Below the pieces are notes generated by a model, which ran no database searches, was not told the origin of the DNA, and was given only the letters and a program-made list of their open reading frames with translations. From assembly GCA_949499105.1 (NCBI GenBank), contig CATEFX010000021.1, positions 1 through 64,000 of the forward strand: DNA of 64,000 bases. Direction: 5' to 3'. This document shows positions 43,690 through 52,760 of the stretch, piece after piece. A program made the position numbers and the translations under genes. Source of the stretch: Formosa sp. Hel1_33_131 (GTDB lineage: Bacteria > Bacteroidota > Bacteroidia > Flavobacteriales > Flavobacteriaceae). Positions within the stretch are counted from its first letter, which is position 1; each line of letters opens with the position of its first letter.

Positions 43690-44249
43690 GGGGTTATTTC
43701 TGGCGGATATTTACATAAAATAGAGGATACAAAAGCGTTGATTCTTTCGTCTTTATGTTTGACAGAATTTGTTAAATAGCCTTCGCCAATACCTTGCCAA
43801 ATGAGCTCTTTTCGTTTAGCATCAATCAAATCTATATACAATGTTCCTTGTGAGGAATTTGAGATGTTAACTTGAGCGCCAAAAAACGGACCTCCACCCC
43901 AACCATTACCAAAAGTATTATAATAGGGTCCCCATCCATAGCCAAAACCACCATAGCCATTATTATACACATTGACTTGTTGTTTTTCTTTGGTGAAGAA
44001 GTTGACAAGTAAATCAGGTGTCTCAGATTTTGTGAATCCTTTTTCAAGGAGTGCGGCTTCAATGGCGCGTAAAACACGTCGTTTATCTAAGTCACTAATT
44101 TCTGCACGATCGACACCGTCTTTTAGGAATCCAAACGTTTTGTAAGTTTTAAATTGAGCAGTTTTGTCATAGTCTGTTACAACTCTTACGGATTGACAGG
44201 ACGTTAAAAATAGAAGGACAATTACTAAATTGAGTATTTTAGTTTTCAT
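43686..44249 (-). CDS. DUF4136 lipoprotein
   Basis: A 187-residue lipoprotein (lipobox FLTSC) with the DUF4136 layout: VRVVTDYDKTAQFKTYKTF near the start, IEAALLEKGFTKSETPDLLVNF in the middle, and LYIDLIDAKRKELIWQG before the end. A Gly/Tyr/Asn-rich insertion (around residue 95-120) replaces the usual linker. The family is widespread and its function unknown. It may be cotranscribed with no other gene in view. Confidence 0.85.
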   Translation of the reverse strand: MKTKILNLVIVLLFLTSCQSVRVVTDYDKTAQFKTYKTFGFLKDGVDRAEISDLDKRRVLRAIEAALLEKGFTKSETPDLLVNFFTKEKQQVNVYNNGYGGFGYGWGPYYNTFGNGWGGGPFFGAQVNISNSSQGTLYIDLIDAKRKELIWQGIGEGYLTNSVKHKDERINAFVSSILCKYPPEITP

Positions 44250-44283
44250 GTGTTTATTTTTATTGGTTATTTTTTGCTTGTGT

Positions 44284-46284
44284 TTATAGTTTTTTTAAAA
44301 GCGCATCGTCAACGCTGTTTGGGATTGTTATTTTAAGAAGCGGCTCGGAAGCCATCGCACGTTTGATGGCAAAAATAGCGCCTTCATTTCGAGCCCAATT
44401 TCGTCGGGCAATACCATTATTGACATCCCAAAACAACATGGATTTTAAGCGTCTTTCAGCTTCTTGAGTACCGTCAATAACCATGCCAAAGCCCCCATTT
44501 ATGACTTCACCCCAACCAACACCGCCGCCATTATGGATGCTTACCCAAGTAGCGCCTCGAAAGCTGTCTCCAATCACATTTTGAATGGCCATGTCTGCTG
44601 TAAATTGAGAGCCATCATAGATATTGCTGGTTTCTCTGTATGGGGAGTCTGTTCCTGATACATCGTGGTGATCCCGTCCCAAGATGACAAGGCCAATCTC
44701 TTTGTTTTCAATGGCTTTATTAAATGCTTCTGCAATTTTCATCCGACCTTCCGCATCGGCATATAAAATCCGAGCTTGGGAGCCAACCACCAATTGGTGT
44801 TGTTTTGCGCCTTTTATCCATTGAATATTATCACTCATCTGTTGCTGAATTTCCTGAGGTGCTTCTTTTTTTAGCGCCTCTAAAACCTTGCAGGCGATTG
44901 CATCTGTTTTATCGAGATCTTCTGGGTTTCCAGAAGCACATACCCATCGAAATGGACCAAATCCATAGTCAAAACACATAGGTCCCATAATATCTTGAAC
45001 GTAACTTGGGTATTTGAAATCAATTCCATTTTCTGCCATAATATCGGCGCCAGCACGCGAAGCTTCTAGTAGAAAAGCATTTCCATAATCAAAAAAATAG
45101 GTACCTTTTTCAGTGTGTTTTTGAACAATCGCTGCATGACGTCGCAAAGATATTTTTACATTTTCTTTAAATAGTTCTGGATCAGATCCCATCATGGCAT
45201 TGGTATCTTCGTAGCTCATTCCAGCGGGATAATAACCACCGGCCCATGGATTGTGAAGGGAGGTTTGATCGCTTCCTAAATCTACATGAATCTCAGCCTT
45301 GTAAAATTCTTCCCACACATCGATGACATTTCCTAGGTAAGCGATGGATACCACTTCTTTTTCTATTTTTGCTTTTCGTACGCGAGTCACAAGCGATTCT
45401 AAATCGGTAAATATTTCATCAACCCAGCCTTGTGAATGGCGGGTGTACAGCGCTTTTTCGTTGACTTCGGCACAAACAGTTATACAGCCTGCAATATTTC
45501 CTGCTTTTGGTTGCGCGCCACTCATACCGCCTAAACCTGCTGTTAAAAAGACATTCCCTAAAGGCGGTTTTTTTATTTTTCTAAAGGCATTGAGTACCGT
45601 AATTGTGGTTCCATGAACAATACCCTGCGGTCCAATATACATATAACTGCCAGCAGTCATTTGTCCATATTGAGAGACGCCTAAGGCATTAAATTTTTCC
45701 CAATCATCGGGTTTTGAATAATTAGGAATGACCATCCCATTGGTGACCACCACTCTAGGAGCTTCTTTGTGAGATGGAAAAAGACCCATCGGATGTCCGG
45801 AATACATGACCAAAGTTTGTGTGTCGGTCATTTGAGATAAATACTGCATCGTGAGGCGGTATTGTGCCCAATTTGAAAACACACTCCCATTTCCTCCGTA
45901 GGTAATTAATTCGTGTGGGTGCTGCGCGATTGCATCATCCAAATTATTTTGAATCATTAACATGATTGCGGCCGCTTGTTTGCTTTTTGCGGGATAGTCA
46001 TCAATGGGGCGAGCCACAATTTTATGAGTAGGTCGGAAGCGATACATATAAATTCGACCATACGCGTCCAATTCTTTTTTGAATTCTTTAATAAGGATTG
46101 CATGGTGTTTTTTATCAAAATACCGCAACGCATTTTTTAAAGCCAATTTTGTCTCCTCAGAACTTAAAATCGATTTTCGCTTTGGCGCATGGTTGTAACT
46201 TTTATCATAGGGCCGTATTTCAGGAAGCTTTGATGGTATACCTTCTCGAATTTCACTTTCGAATGTAATGTTTATTGAATTCAC
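44284..46284 (-). CDS. hutU: Urocanate hydratase
   Basis: Converts urocanate to imidazolone propionate in histidine degradation, using NAD+ as an electrophile. At 666 residues it is the long Bacteroidota form. Motifs include YGGNGSVFSNWAQYR, MYSGHPMGLFPSH, AGLGGMSGAQPKAG (NAD site), DQTSLHNPWAGGYYP, FGPFRWVCASGNPEDL (catalytic Cys) and HNGGGVGWGEVINGG. GTG 46284 is preferred over TTG 46332 because it overlaps the stop of the DUF5522 gene (GTGA). The other hut genes are not in the window. Confidence 0.94.
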   Translation of the reverse strand: MNSINITFESEIREGIPSKLPEIRPYDKSYNHAPKRKSILSSEETKLALKNALRYFDKKHHAILIKEFKKELDAYGRIYMYRFRPTHKIVARPIDDYPAKSKQAAAIMLMIQNNLDDAIAQHPHELITYGGNGSVFSNWAQYRLTMQYLSQMTDTQTLVMYSGHPMGLFPSHKEAPRVVVTNGMVIPNYSKPDDWEKFNALGVSQYGQMTAGSYMYIGPQGIVHGTTITVLNAFRKIKKPPLGNVFLTAGLGGMSGAQPKAGNIAGCITVCAEVNEKALYTRHSQGWVDEIFTDLESLVTRVRKAKIEKEVVSIAYLGNVIDVWEEFYKAEIHVDLGSDQTSLHNPWAGGYYPAGMSYEDTNAMMGSDPELFKENVKISLRRHAAIVQKHTEKGTYFFDYGNAFLLEASRAGADIMAENGIDFKYPSYVQDIMGPMCFDYGFGPFRWVCASGNPEDLDKTDAIACKVLEALKKEAPQEIQQQMSDNIQWIKGAKQHQLVVGSQARILYADAEGRMKIAEAFNKAIENKEIGLVILGRDHHDVSGTDSPYRETSNIYDGSQFTADMAIQNVIGDSFRGATWVSIHNGGGVGWGEVINGGFGMVIDGTQEAERRLKSMLFWDVNNGIARRNWARNEGAIFAIKRAMASEPLLKITIPNSVDDALLKKL

Positions 46285-46451
46285 TTTATTGAGTTTTGAG
46301 TATGAGTCCGGGAGTTGTAACCATACGGACAATGCTTACATCCACTTTCGCAACAATAGCCACGTTTGAGGTGGTATTGTTCGGTGAAACAACGGTATCC
46401 ATCTCCTGTTAAGTAGTAATCGCCTTCCTCTATTGGAACGTATTTTTTCAT
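46281..46451 (-). CDS. DUF5522 cysteine-rich small protein
   Basis: A 56-residue protein encoded just upstream of hutU; reading gives MKKYVPIEEGDYYLTGDGYR, then CFTEQYHLKRGYCCESGCKH and CPYGYNSRTH. The CC..GC.HCPYG cluster is the mark of the DUF5522 family, small Bacteroidota proteins likely to bind a metal through four cysteines and a histidine. Its TGA overlaps the hutU GTG by four bases, which suggests coupled translation. Function unknown. Confidence 0.9.
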   Translation of the reverse strand: MKKYVPIEEGDYYLTGDGYRCFTEQYHLKRGYCCESGCKHCPYGYNSRTHTQNSIK

Positions 46452-46457
46452 GCTTAA

Positions 46458-46465
46458 CAAAGATA
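46458..46465 (-). promoter_or_regulatory. -7 promoter box of DUF5522-hutU
   Basis: On the minus strand TATCTTTG (perfect TAnnTTTG) lies only 6 bp ahead of the DUF5522 ATG, with a TTTG 17 bp further upstream. If used, transcription would begin at or next to the start codon, giving a leaderless or near-leaderless mRNA. Confidence 0.55.
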
Positions 46466-46572
46466 ATGTAATTTTTCATACACAAATTAATCTTTAGTTT
46501 GAGCTTTATCGCAATTATCGTCTCTAAAATCAATTAAGTATTTAGTATTTTTACATTTTAGTTTTTACGCCA

Positions 46573-47463
46573 ATGCTCACGATTAATACGTTAGACAATA
46601 TTCGTTTAAATGCTCAGGTTTACCTGAAGCCGGAGTATTTGATACATCCAAGGGTGTCTGGTAATAAATTCAGAAAATTAAAATACAATTTACAGAAAGC
46701 ACAATCTGAAAATTGCAAAGGAATTCTCACGTTTGGAGGTGCCTTTTCAAATCATATTTCAGCGACCGCCGCCGCAGGACAGGCCTTAAACATCCCAACC
46801 GTTGGAATTATTAGAGGAGAGGAATTAGCCTCTAAAATCGATCAAAACCCAACACTTCGCTATGCGAAATCCTGTGGAATGCATTTAGAATTTGTATCGC
46901 GATCTGCCTATAAAGATAAAACCACCCCAGAATATTTAAAGACCCTTTTGGAAACCTTTAAAGATTTTTATATCATCCCAGAAGGCGGTACCAATGCTCT
47001 CGCCATAAAAGGCTGTCAAGAAATCCTCACTGAAACAGATCAGCAGTTTGATTTGATCTGTTGCTCGGTTGGGACTGGTGGAACCCTAACGGGGCTTATA
47101 AATTCAAGTTTACCATCCCAAAAAATTATTGGATTTCCAGCCCTGAAAGGCAGTTTTTTAAACGAAGATATTTGTAAATTTGCAACACAGTCCAATTGGG
47201 AGTTGTGGGAAGCGTATCATTTTGGTGGGTATGCCAAAGTGGATTCGAAATTAATCACATTTATGAACCATTTTAAAGCAACTTATAACATCCCATTAGA
47301 TCCCGTGTATACCGCAAAATTGATGTATGGTATTTTTGATGCGATTCAAACGGGGCAAATCCCTAAAGAAGCCAAAGTGTTGGCCATTCACACGGGAGGA
47401 TTACAAGGGATTGAGGGAATGAATTTAAGATTGAAACAAAAACAATTACAAACCATAGTTTAG
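46573..47463 (+). CDS. D-cysteine desulfhydrase/ACC deaminase-like PLP enzyme
   Basis: A 296-residue fold-type II PLP enzyme. HPRVSGNKFRKLKYNL contains the PLP lysine; LTFGGAFSNHISATAAAG binds the substrate carboxylate and cofactor phosphate region; PEGGTNALAIKG and VGTGGTLTGLI follow. The family includes D-cysteine desulfhydrase and 1-aminocyclopropane-1-carboxylate deaminase, and sequence alone does not separate them. It is somewhat shorter than the ~330-residue prototypes. It is followed two bases later by the glucosaminidase gene. Confidence 0.9.
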   Translation: MLTINTLDNIRLNAQVYLKPEYLIHPRVSGNKFRKLKYNLQKAQSENCKGILTFGGAFSNHISATAAAGQALNIPTVGIIRGEELASKIDQNPTLRYAKSCGMHLEFVSRSAYKDKTTPEYLKTLLETFKDFYIIPEGGTNALAIKGCQEILTETDQQFDLICCSVGTGGTLTGLINSSLPSQKIIGFPALKGSFLNEDICKFATQSNWELWEAYHFGGYAKVDSKLITFMNHFKATYNIPLDPVYTAKLMYGIFDAIQTGQIPKEAKVLAIHTGGLQGIEGMNLRLKQKQLQTIV

Positions 47464-47465
47464 AT

Positions 47466-48218
47466 ATGAAACGGATTATTATTTTTATTTTCTTGGGACT
47501 ATTAGTCACGAGTTGTGGGTCGAGACGAAAGGCTAAGCAGCGCAAATCAACTCCAAAAGTAGTGGTGACGAAACCTTCAAAAAAGACTCCAGTTATCAAT
47601 TCGACACTCGACTATATTTCATATTTTAAAGAATCAGCTGTCAATGAAATGCGATTGTATGATATTCCTGCGAGTATTACTTTGGCACAAGGAATCTTAG
47701 AATCGGGCTCTGGAAAAGGCCGTTTGGCGCGTGATGCCAATAATCATTTTGGAATCAAGTGTCATGAATGGACTGGCCCACGCGTTTATCACGATGACGA
47801 TAAAGATCAAGAATGTTTTAGAAAGTATAAAGATCCGAGCCAATCTTTTAGAGATCATTCGGAATTTTTAGCCAATCGTAAACGCTATGTGGGGTTGTTT
47901 AAATTAAAAAAAGATGATTATAAAGGATGGGCCAAAGGCCTTCGTAAAGCGGGCTATGCCACCGATCCAAAATACCCTCAAAAACTGATTAGCTTGATAG
48001 AGCGCTATGAACTTTATAAATTTGATACTAAAACTAAAAATAGACGCACCAACAAACGATCGTCAACCAATACAAAACGTCACACCGTTCGAAAAGGAGA
48101 TACGCTGTATTCTCTTTCAAAATTATACAATACCACTGTGGATTCAATTAAACAACAAAATAATCTAAGATCTACAGAGTTAAGCATCGGGCAACAACTT
48201 AAAATTTCTTCAAACTAA
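47466..48218 (+). CDS. Cell-wall glucosaminidase with LysM domain
   Basis: A 250-residue exported lipoprotein (lipobox LVTSC). A basic linker is followed by a GH73-type glucosaminidase domain ([19 protein letters not shown] holds the catalytic Glu; [32 protein letters not shown]) and a C-terminal LysM repeat ([19 protein letters not shown]). It should cleave peptidoglycan between N-acetylglucosamine and N-acetylmuramic acid during growth or division. Codons and spacing suggest it is cotranscribed with the PLP enzyme and hemL on either side. Confidence 0.94.
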   Translation: MKRIIIFIFLGLLVTSCGSRRKAKQRKSTPKVVVTKPSKKTPVINSTLDYISYFKESAVNEMRLYDIPASITLAQGILESGSGKGRLARDANNHFGIKCHEWTGPRVYHDDDKDQECFRKYKDPSQSFRDHSEFLANRKRYVGLFKLKKDDYKGWAKGLRKAGYATDPKYPQKLISLIERYELYKFDTKTKNRRTNKRSSTNTKRHTVRKGDTLYSLSKLYNTTVDSIKQQNNLRSTELSIGQQLKISSN

Positions 48219-48222
48219 TTTC

Positions 48223-49509
48223 ATGAAATACCAACGCAGTAGTCAATTATTTAAAGCCGCTTCGGCTGTCATTCCTGGAGGTGTGAATTCACCGGTTCGT
48301 GCTTTTAAAGCCGTTGGAGGCACCCCTGTTTTTGTAACAAAAGCAAAGGGCGCTTATTTATATGATGCCGATGGCAATCGTCTTATTGATTACATTAATT
48401 CTTGGGGCCCAATGATTTTAGGTCATGCATATCCTCCGGTTATTGAAGCAGTCATTGAAAAAGCGCAACTTGGAACCTCGTTTGGTATGCCGACCGAAAT
48501 TGAAACTAAAATCGCAGAATTGGCCGTTTCGATGGTTCCAAATATCGATCAAATTCGATTTGTAAACTCTGGCACTGAGGCCTGTATGAGTGCCGTGCGA
48601 TTGGCACGTGGATTTACAGGCAAAGAAAAAATCATCAAATTTGCAGGATGCTATCATGGGCATTCGGATTCTTTTTTGATTCAAGCGGGGAGTGGTGCAG
48701 TCACGTTTGGGAGTCCTAATAGTCCTGGAGTGACGGAAGGGACCGCTAAAGACACCCTTTTAGCGCCTTATAACGACTTAGCTGCAGTGGCTGAAATTTT
48801 TGAAGCAAACCCATCTCAAATCGCCTCTATTATTGTAGAACCTGTTGCGGGAAATATGGGCTGTATTCCACCACAATCAGGATTTTTGGAAGGTTTAAGA
48901 GCGTTGTGTGACGCCCATCAGGCAATTTTAATTTTTGATGAGGTCATGACTGGTTTTCGATTGGCTCGAGGCGGTGTTCAAGAACTCTACGGGGTGAATG
49001 CAGATATTGTATGTTTTGGAAAAGTGATTGGTGGTGGTTTGCCTGTGGGGGCTTTTGCAGCACGTCACGAAATTATGGCACATTTAGCGCCTTTAGGACC
49101 CGTATATCAGGCAGGAACCTTGAGTGGAAATCCTTTAGCGATGGCGGCAGGCTATGCCATGCTTCAAGCCTTAGAATCGGATGCTGAGGTTTTTGAGCGA
49201 TTGGCTCAAAAAACAGCCTATTTACACGCAGGAATTTCAAAAACTTTAAAGGCGCATCAAGTCTTGCATACGATTAATAGAGTTGGATCTATGATTTCAG
49301 TGCATTTCTCAGAGACTCCAGTGGTCGATTTTGAAACCGCAGCAGAAGGAAATAATGAGCGTTTTAAAACTTTTTTTCACGGACTTCTGAATGCTGGAAT
49401 CTATATTGCTCCCAGCGCTTTTGAAACTTGGTTTATTACAGATGCTTTAACGTATGAAGATTTGGATGAAACGATTGCAGCAGTCGCTAAAATTGCGCCA
49501 AGCTTATAA
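48223..49509 (+). CDS. hemL: Glutamate-1-semialdehyde 2,1-aminomutase
   Basis: Makes 5-aminolevulinate, the first committed precursor of haem, from glutamate-1-semialdehyde. The 428-residue PLP enzyme has [14 protein letters not shown] at the start, [37 protein letters not shown] (PLP-contacting Asp) and [15 protein letters not shown] with the PLP-lysine. The pathway is the C5 route, as expected for Bacteroidota. Its final six bases overlap the convergent phosphatidyltransferase gene. Confidence 0.97.
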   Translation: MKYQRSSQLFKAASAVIPGGVNSPVRAFKAVGGTPVFVTKAKGAYLYDADGNRLIDYINSWGPMILGHAYPPVIEAVIEKAQLGTSFGMPTEIETKIAELAVSMVPNIDQIRFVNSGTEACMSAVRLARGFTGKEKIIKFAGCYHGHSDSFLIQAGSGAVTFGSPNSPGVTEGTAKDTLLAPYNDLAAVAEIFEANPSQIASIIVEPVAGNMGCIPPQSGFLEGLRALCDAHQAILIFDEVMTGFRLARGGVQELYGVNADIVCFGKVIGGGLPVGAFAARHEIMAHLAPLGPVYQAGTLSGNPLAMAAGYAMLQALESDAEVFERLAQKTAYLHAGISKTLKAHQVLHTINRVGSMISVHFSETPVVDFETAAEGNNERFKTFFHGLLNAGIYIAPSAFETWFITDALTYEDLDETIAAVAKIAPSL

Positions 49510-50277
49510 AGGTTTAAGGACTAATTTTCGGATGCCGACAAATACCAGAATTAAGGCGGAGTAGCCAATAAAAAACGGAATGACATACGCTTCGAGTTTG
49601 AAAGCTAACATAAAAGCCATAAACAACAACTGAAACCCGAGTCCATACATAGAAACGAGGGTCATAAACCACTTCGGGAAGGGTGGGCTGTCACTAGCGT
49701 TTTTATCCATATAATACATGATCTTATCAAAAGTAATGTATAAAATATCGTAGATTTTATAAAATATATTTACCGTTCGTTGGCTCTCGCCTTTGAGTGC
49801 TTTTGGAGCGGCATCTTCAAAAATTCGACTGGTAGAATCGCCTTCGACCGCATTTCTTAAAATGACATAATAATAGTTATACACTGTCCCTTGAAGTTGA
49901 ATCCCAAAAAATGCGATTAACATTAATACAATAGAGCCTTCACTAATGTGCCAAAAGGCGAGTAAAAAACAGAAATTAAGAAGGAAGTCGGCAATAGAAT
50001 CGTAGTAGCGTCCGGTATAAGAAGGAGTGTTTTTTAGGCGAGATAGTTCTCCGTCCGCAGCGTCTAAAATAGATTTTAAAATGATAAAAAAGGCGGCCGT
50101 TTTATAATAGCCATTGAGCATACATCCAATAGCGATGAGTCCCGCAACAATAAATAGCGTTGTGACATGAATTGGTGTAAAACGGGTGTGTTTGAGTTGG
50201 CTCGCAATCCAATGGCCTCCACTACGGCCATAGTCCGATAGGTCTAAAAATTGGTATTGTTTTGGAAGTTTTGCCAT
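49504..50277 (-). CDS. CDP-alcohol phosphatidyltransferase family protein
   Basis: A 257-residue membrane enzyme with about six helices. The CDP-alcohol motif is seen as [12 protein letters not shown] followed by [13 protein letters not shown], giving the D..DG..(A/S)R ... G...D...D metal-binding pattern, with Ser in the usual Ala position. Such enzymes transfer a phosphatidyl group from CDP-diacylglycerol (or a related donor) to an alcohol. The acceptor cannot be told from the sequence. Confidence 0.9.
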   Translation of the reverse strand: MAKLPKQYQFLDLSDYGRSGGHWIASQLKHTRFTPIHVTTLFIVAGLIAIGCMLNGYYKTAAFFIILKSILDAADGELSRLKNTPSYTGRYYDSIADFLLNFCFLLAFWHISEGSIVLMLIAFFGIQLQGTVYNYYYVILRNAVEGDSTSRIFEDAAPKALKGESQRTVNIFYKIYDILYITFDKIMYYMDKNASDSPPFPKWFMTLVSMYGLGFQLLFMAFMLAFKLEAYVIPFFIGYSALILVFVGIRKLVLKPL

Positions 50278-50315
50278 GCCAAGCCAGTTGTAAATTGGTT
50301 AATTATATAAGCTTG

Positions 50316-50323
50316 CAAAGGTA
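50316..50323 (-). promoter_or_regulatory. -7 promoter box of phosphatidyltransferase gene
   Basis: On the minus strand TACCTTTG is a perfect TAnnTTTG match, 38 bp ahead of the ATG at 50277. A -33 TTTG at the usual spacing is not clear. Confidence 0.5.
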
Positions 50324-50422
50324 CAATCATTTTTTGGACTTTAATTGTGATTATATTCTACAAGAGTCAGCACTAAAATGGATAGATCACCATGGAGTCA
50401 TATCTCGTTTTTGCTGGAGTCC

Positions 50423-50590
50423 TTAGGAATTGTTATCAGGTTTTCTTTGATTTAATAAGCTTCCAACTCCACAACCAATTGCAATACCCAAACTAAGCCA
50501 GAGTCCAATGTTATCTGTTAGTGCGCCAACGATAATTCCAAAAGTCACTCCATAAGCGGCTCCTAATGCGGTCTTTTTTTTATTTTTCAT
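50423..50590 (-). CDS. Small glycine-rich membrane protein
   Basis: A 55-residue protein (MKNKKKTALGAAYGVTFGII, then VGALTDNIGLWLSLGIAIGC) with a basic N-terminus and two Gly/Ala-rich hydrophobic helices, similar to glycine-zipper proteins. The frame, an ATG start and protein-like composition support a real gene. No family name can be assigned. Confidence 0.6.
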   Translation of the reverse strand: MKNKKKTALGAAYGVTFGIIVGALTDNIGLWLSLGIAIGCGVGSLLNQRKPDNNS

Positions 50591-50739
50591 AGTTTCCAAC
50601 TATTTTAATGGTTTGTAGGGGGATTTAAGTGTTGTAAACATACGGTAAATTTACCTTGAAATTTTGGCATTCCATTTTTATAAAGATTCAAGCGACTAGG
50701 TAAGCGTTAGGTTTTAAAAAAAAAAGTATATATTTATAC

Positions 50740-50764
50740 ACTTGCATTTTTTGCAAGTTTTTTT
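50740..50764 (+). terminator. Hairpin with T run in the leader of the GNAT gene
   Basis: ACTTGCA, a five-base loop, TGCAAGT and then TTTTTT, ending 10 bp before the GNAT ATG at 50775. No plus-strand gene lies upstream to be terminated, so it may act as an attenuator in the GNAT leader or end a short leader RNA. Confidence 0.5.
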
Positions 50765-50774
50765 ATACTTAAAA

Positions 50775-51461
50775 ATGACTTCTTTAGAAAAAAAACTAAA
50801 AAACCCTGTTTGGTATTCCTTAAAGGAGACGCATCATAAGTTTATGATTGAATTTGATGGCGTTCTGTTTTACCATCCAGACATTTGTATTTTCGGTTCT
50901 TTTTACGATGCCTCTAAAACCAGTACAGCTTCAAATGAATATTCAAAAACAGTAGAGAAATTTTTCTTAGTAACTGAAAACCAAACCCCGGTCGTAGATC
51001 CTAGTACGACTGTTTTAGAAAAAAAAATAGATGGGTGTCAAATGGTTTTAGAACATCTGACTCCAGTTGAAATGACCGAAAAAATTGTACTGCTTACTGA
51101 GAAACATATAGATGAAATTTATGATTTAATTTGGTTGGTAATGCCGGGCTTCTATCGGAAAAGAGGCTTTGAAATGGGGCGATTTTTTGGCATCTTTAAA
51201 AACGAGCAACTAATTGCAATTGCTGGACAACGGATGCAAGCCCATGATTTCATTGAAGTGAGCTCTGTGGTGACACATCCAGATCATACTCGTAAAGGCT
51301 ATGCCAAACAACTCATTGCACATACGACAAAAGAGATTTTAAAAGAGAATAAACTTCCTATTCTACATACCAATAAGGGAAATACAGCCATTCCTCTTTA
51401 TGAAAAATTAGGTTATAAGTATTCCCGTGACATGAACTGGTGGCTTTATCGTAAGAAATGA
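50775..51461 (+). CDS. GNAT-family N-acetyltransferase
   Basis: A 228-residue protein with a C-terminal GNAT domain of the FR47-like type (HDFIEVSSVVTHPDHTRKGY, then AKQLIAHTTKEILKEN and PLYEKLGYKYSRDM). The N-terminal ~90 residues look like a separate substrate-recognition part. ATG 50775 is used; the in-frame TTG at 50742 lies within a hairpin. Substrate unknown. Confidence 0.88.
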   Translation: MTSLEKKLKNPVWYSLKETHHKFMIEFDGVLFYHPDICIFGSFYDASKTSTASNEYSKTVEKFFLVTENQTPVVDPSTTVLEKKIDGCQMVLEHLTPVEMTEKIVLLTEKHIDEIYDLIWLVMPGFYRKRGFEMGRFFGIFKNEQLIAIAGQRMQAHDFIEVSSVVTHPDHTRKGYAKQLIAHTTKEILKENKLPILHTNKGNTAIPLYEKLGYKYSRDMNWWLYRKK

Positions 51462-51640
51462 TTTTATAAATAGTCACCTCAATTGGTTTTTCGAGATTTT
51501 AAAGTTATTCAGATTCTTTTATAATTTTAAAATTATGGAGTTTGTTATGGTTCGTAACAATGAGGGAGCAATGGATTTTTTGTAGTGCTTGTTGTTTTTC
51601 GTTCGTATAATTATTGATACAGCTTTATAAATCTTTATTA

Positions 51641-52176
51641 ATGCGTCTATTTTTTGTCTTTTTCATCTTGATATATTCCTGTATTCCGATCAGTTTTGCG
51701 CCTACTATAGAAAGCTATAGAGTTGTTGAAGAAAAACGATTTAAACGAGACTTACCACGCAGTTATGGGTTTGTTTTGAAGATCCAAAAGATGCAGATGG
51801 ATTTTATAATTTCATCAATATGAAGTTTGATTTAGGTCATATAGATGTCGAATTTAATGTTCCCTTCACAATTGATACGAAGACTTATTATCTTTCTTTT
51901 CACGAGAGGGAGAGGGTCGCTAAAACGATTAATTTGTTACCTATTTTAGTCGATGCGAAAATCGAATCTAATGGGTATGACCCACTGTTGGAAGCCCTTC
52001 ATACTTCAAGAAATGGGAATTGTTTTCTGATATTAATTGTATTAGATTCTGAAATGAATGATGGACTTTCTCCAGATTACATCAATAGAGATGCTATAAT
52101 TCACTATTTGAGAAATCTTCAAGAAGAGTATTTGTCGACCCAAAATTATTTAGAAAGCTACTTTCTGAGTAAATGA
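51641..52176 (+). pseudogene. Lipoprotein gene with a one-base frameshift
   Basis: The reading frame begins at ATG 51641 with a lipoprotein signal (MRLFFVFFILIYSC) and continues to RDLPRSYGFV. At the T run 51774-51777 it must move to the next frame, where FEDPKDADGFYNFINMKFDL continues smoothly into DVEFNVPFTIDTKTYYLSFH and ends ESYFLSK at 52176. One extra T would restore a ~178-residue lipoprotein. Either the gene is newly inactivated or the base was lost in sequencing. No family was recognised. Confidence 0.8.
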
Positions 52177-52198
52177 TTTTAAGCGCTTAACACTCCAT

Positions 52199-52335
52199 AA
52201 TGAGGCTGTCTGAGAAGTAAATAAAGATGTCATTCTGAATCTATTTCAGAATCTTAACGAATTAAAAATCAATAGCTATGAGAAGCTGAAACAAGTTCAG
52301 CTTGACAAGAAAAAGACTTTTCAGACAGCCTCATT
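52199..52335 (+). repeat. Cloverleaf repeat element, copy 1 (MITE-like)
   Basis: A 137-bp element with 20-bp terminal inverted repeats: AATGAGGCTGTCTGAGAAGT at the left, ACTTTTCAGACAGCCTCATT at the right (19 of 20 pair). Inside are two further hairpins, ATTCTGAA..TTCAGAAT and AAGCTGAA..TTCAGCTT, giving a three-way junction. A degenerate, inverted copy lies at 60310-60436. It has no coding capacity. It is likely a non-autonomous mobile or REP-like element. Confidence 0.75.
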
Positions 52336-52362
52336 TTAAGAATATTTAATTGTGTTACAGCC

Positions 52363-52734
52363 TTATTTCATAGAATGTAAGGCAACACGGTTGCCTTCGG
52401 TGTCTTCAAAATGGGCCAAACATCCGTTAGCTCCAATTGCAGATTTTGGTAACGTGACTTTTCCACCGGCTTTCTCCACTCTTGATAGGATTGTATTTAA
52501 ATCCTCTCCTCCATTTAGATACACTCTCGAGCCTTTGGTTGATGGCTCATACCCATCCCCTTTGATGATACAGCCGCCAATGGCGCCACTTTTAAAATCC
52601 GCAGGGAAAAAAGCGGACTTCATACCCATGGCCTCCATGAGCTGCATGTCGGCATTAAGAATCGTTTCATAAAATTTTTTTGCTCTTGTGAAATCAGTTA
52701 CTGGGATTTCAAACCAATTAATTGCATGATTCAT
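52363..52734 (-). CDS. VOC-family (glyoxalase/bleomycin-resistance-like) protein
   Basis: A 123-residue single vicinal-oxygen-chelate module beginning INWFEIPVTDFTRAKKFYETI, with GAIGGCIIKGDGY, VYLNGGEDLNTILSRVEKAGG and FEDTEGNRVALHS. Two such modules or dimers form a metal site. The substrate is unknown. It is divergent from an HxlR regulator gene with overlapping promoters, so that regulator probably controls it. Confidence 0.92.
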   Translation of the reverse strand: MNHAINWFEIPVTDFTRAKKFYETILNADMQLMEAMGMKSAFFPADFKSGAIGGCIIKGDGYEPSTKGSRVYLNGGEDLNTILSRVEKAGGKVTLPKSAIGANGCLAHFEDTEGNRVALHSMK

Positions 52735-52760
52735 TTTTTATTTTTTTAGATTTGGAATGG

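Noticed and set aside
46285-46332. TTG start extending urocanate hydratase by 16 residues
   Set aside because: The extension lies inside the DUF5522 coding sequence, and the GTG at 46284 is coupled to the DUF5522 stop.
46336-46533. 65-residue minus-strand open frame upstream of hutU
   Set aside because: The DUF5522 gene occupies this DNA in another frame with a recognisable cysteine motif.
52199-52335. Calling an insertion sequence
   Set aside because: There is no transposase coding capacity and no target-site duplication was visible.
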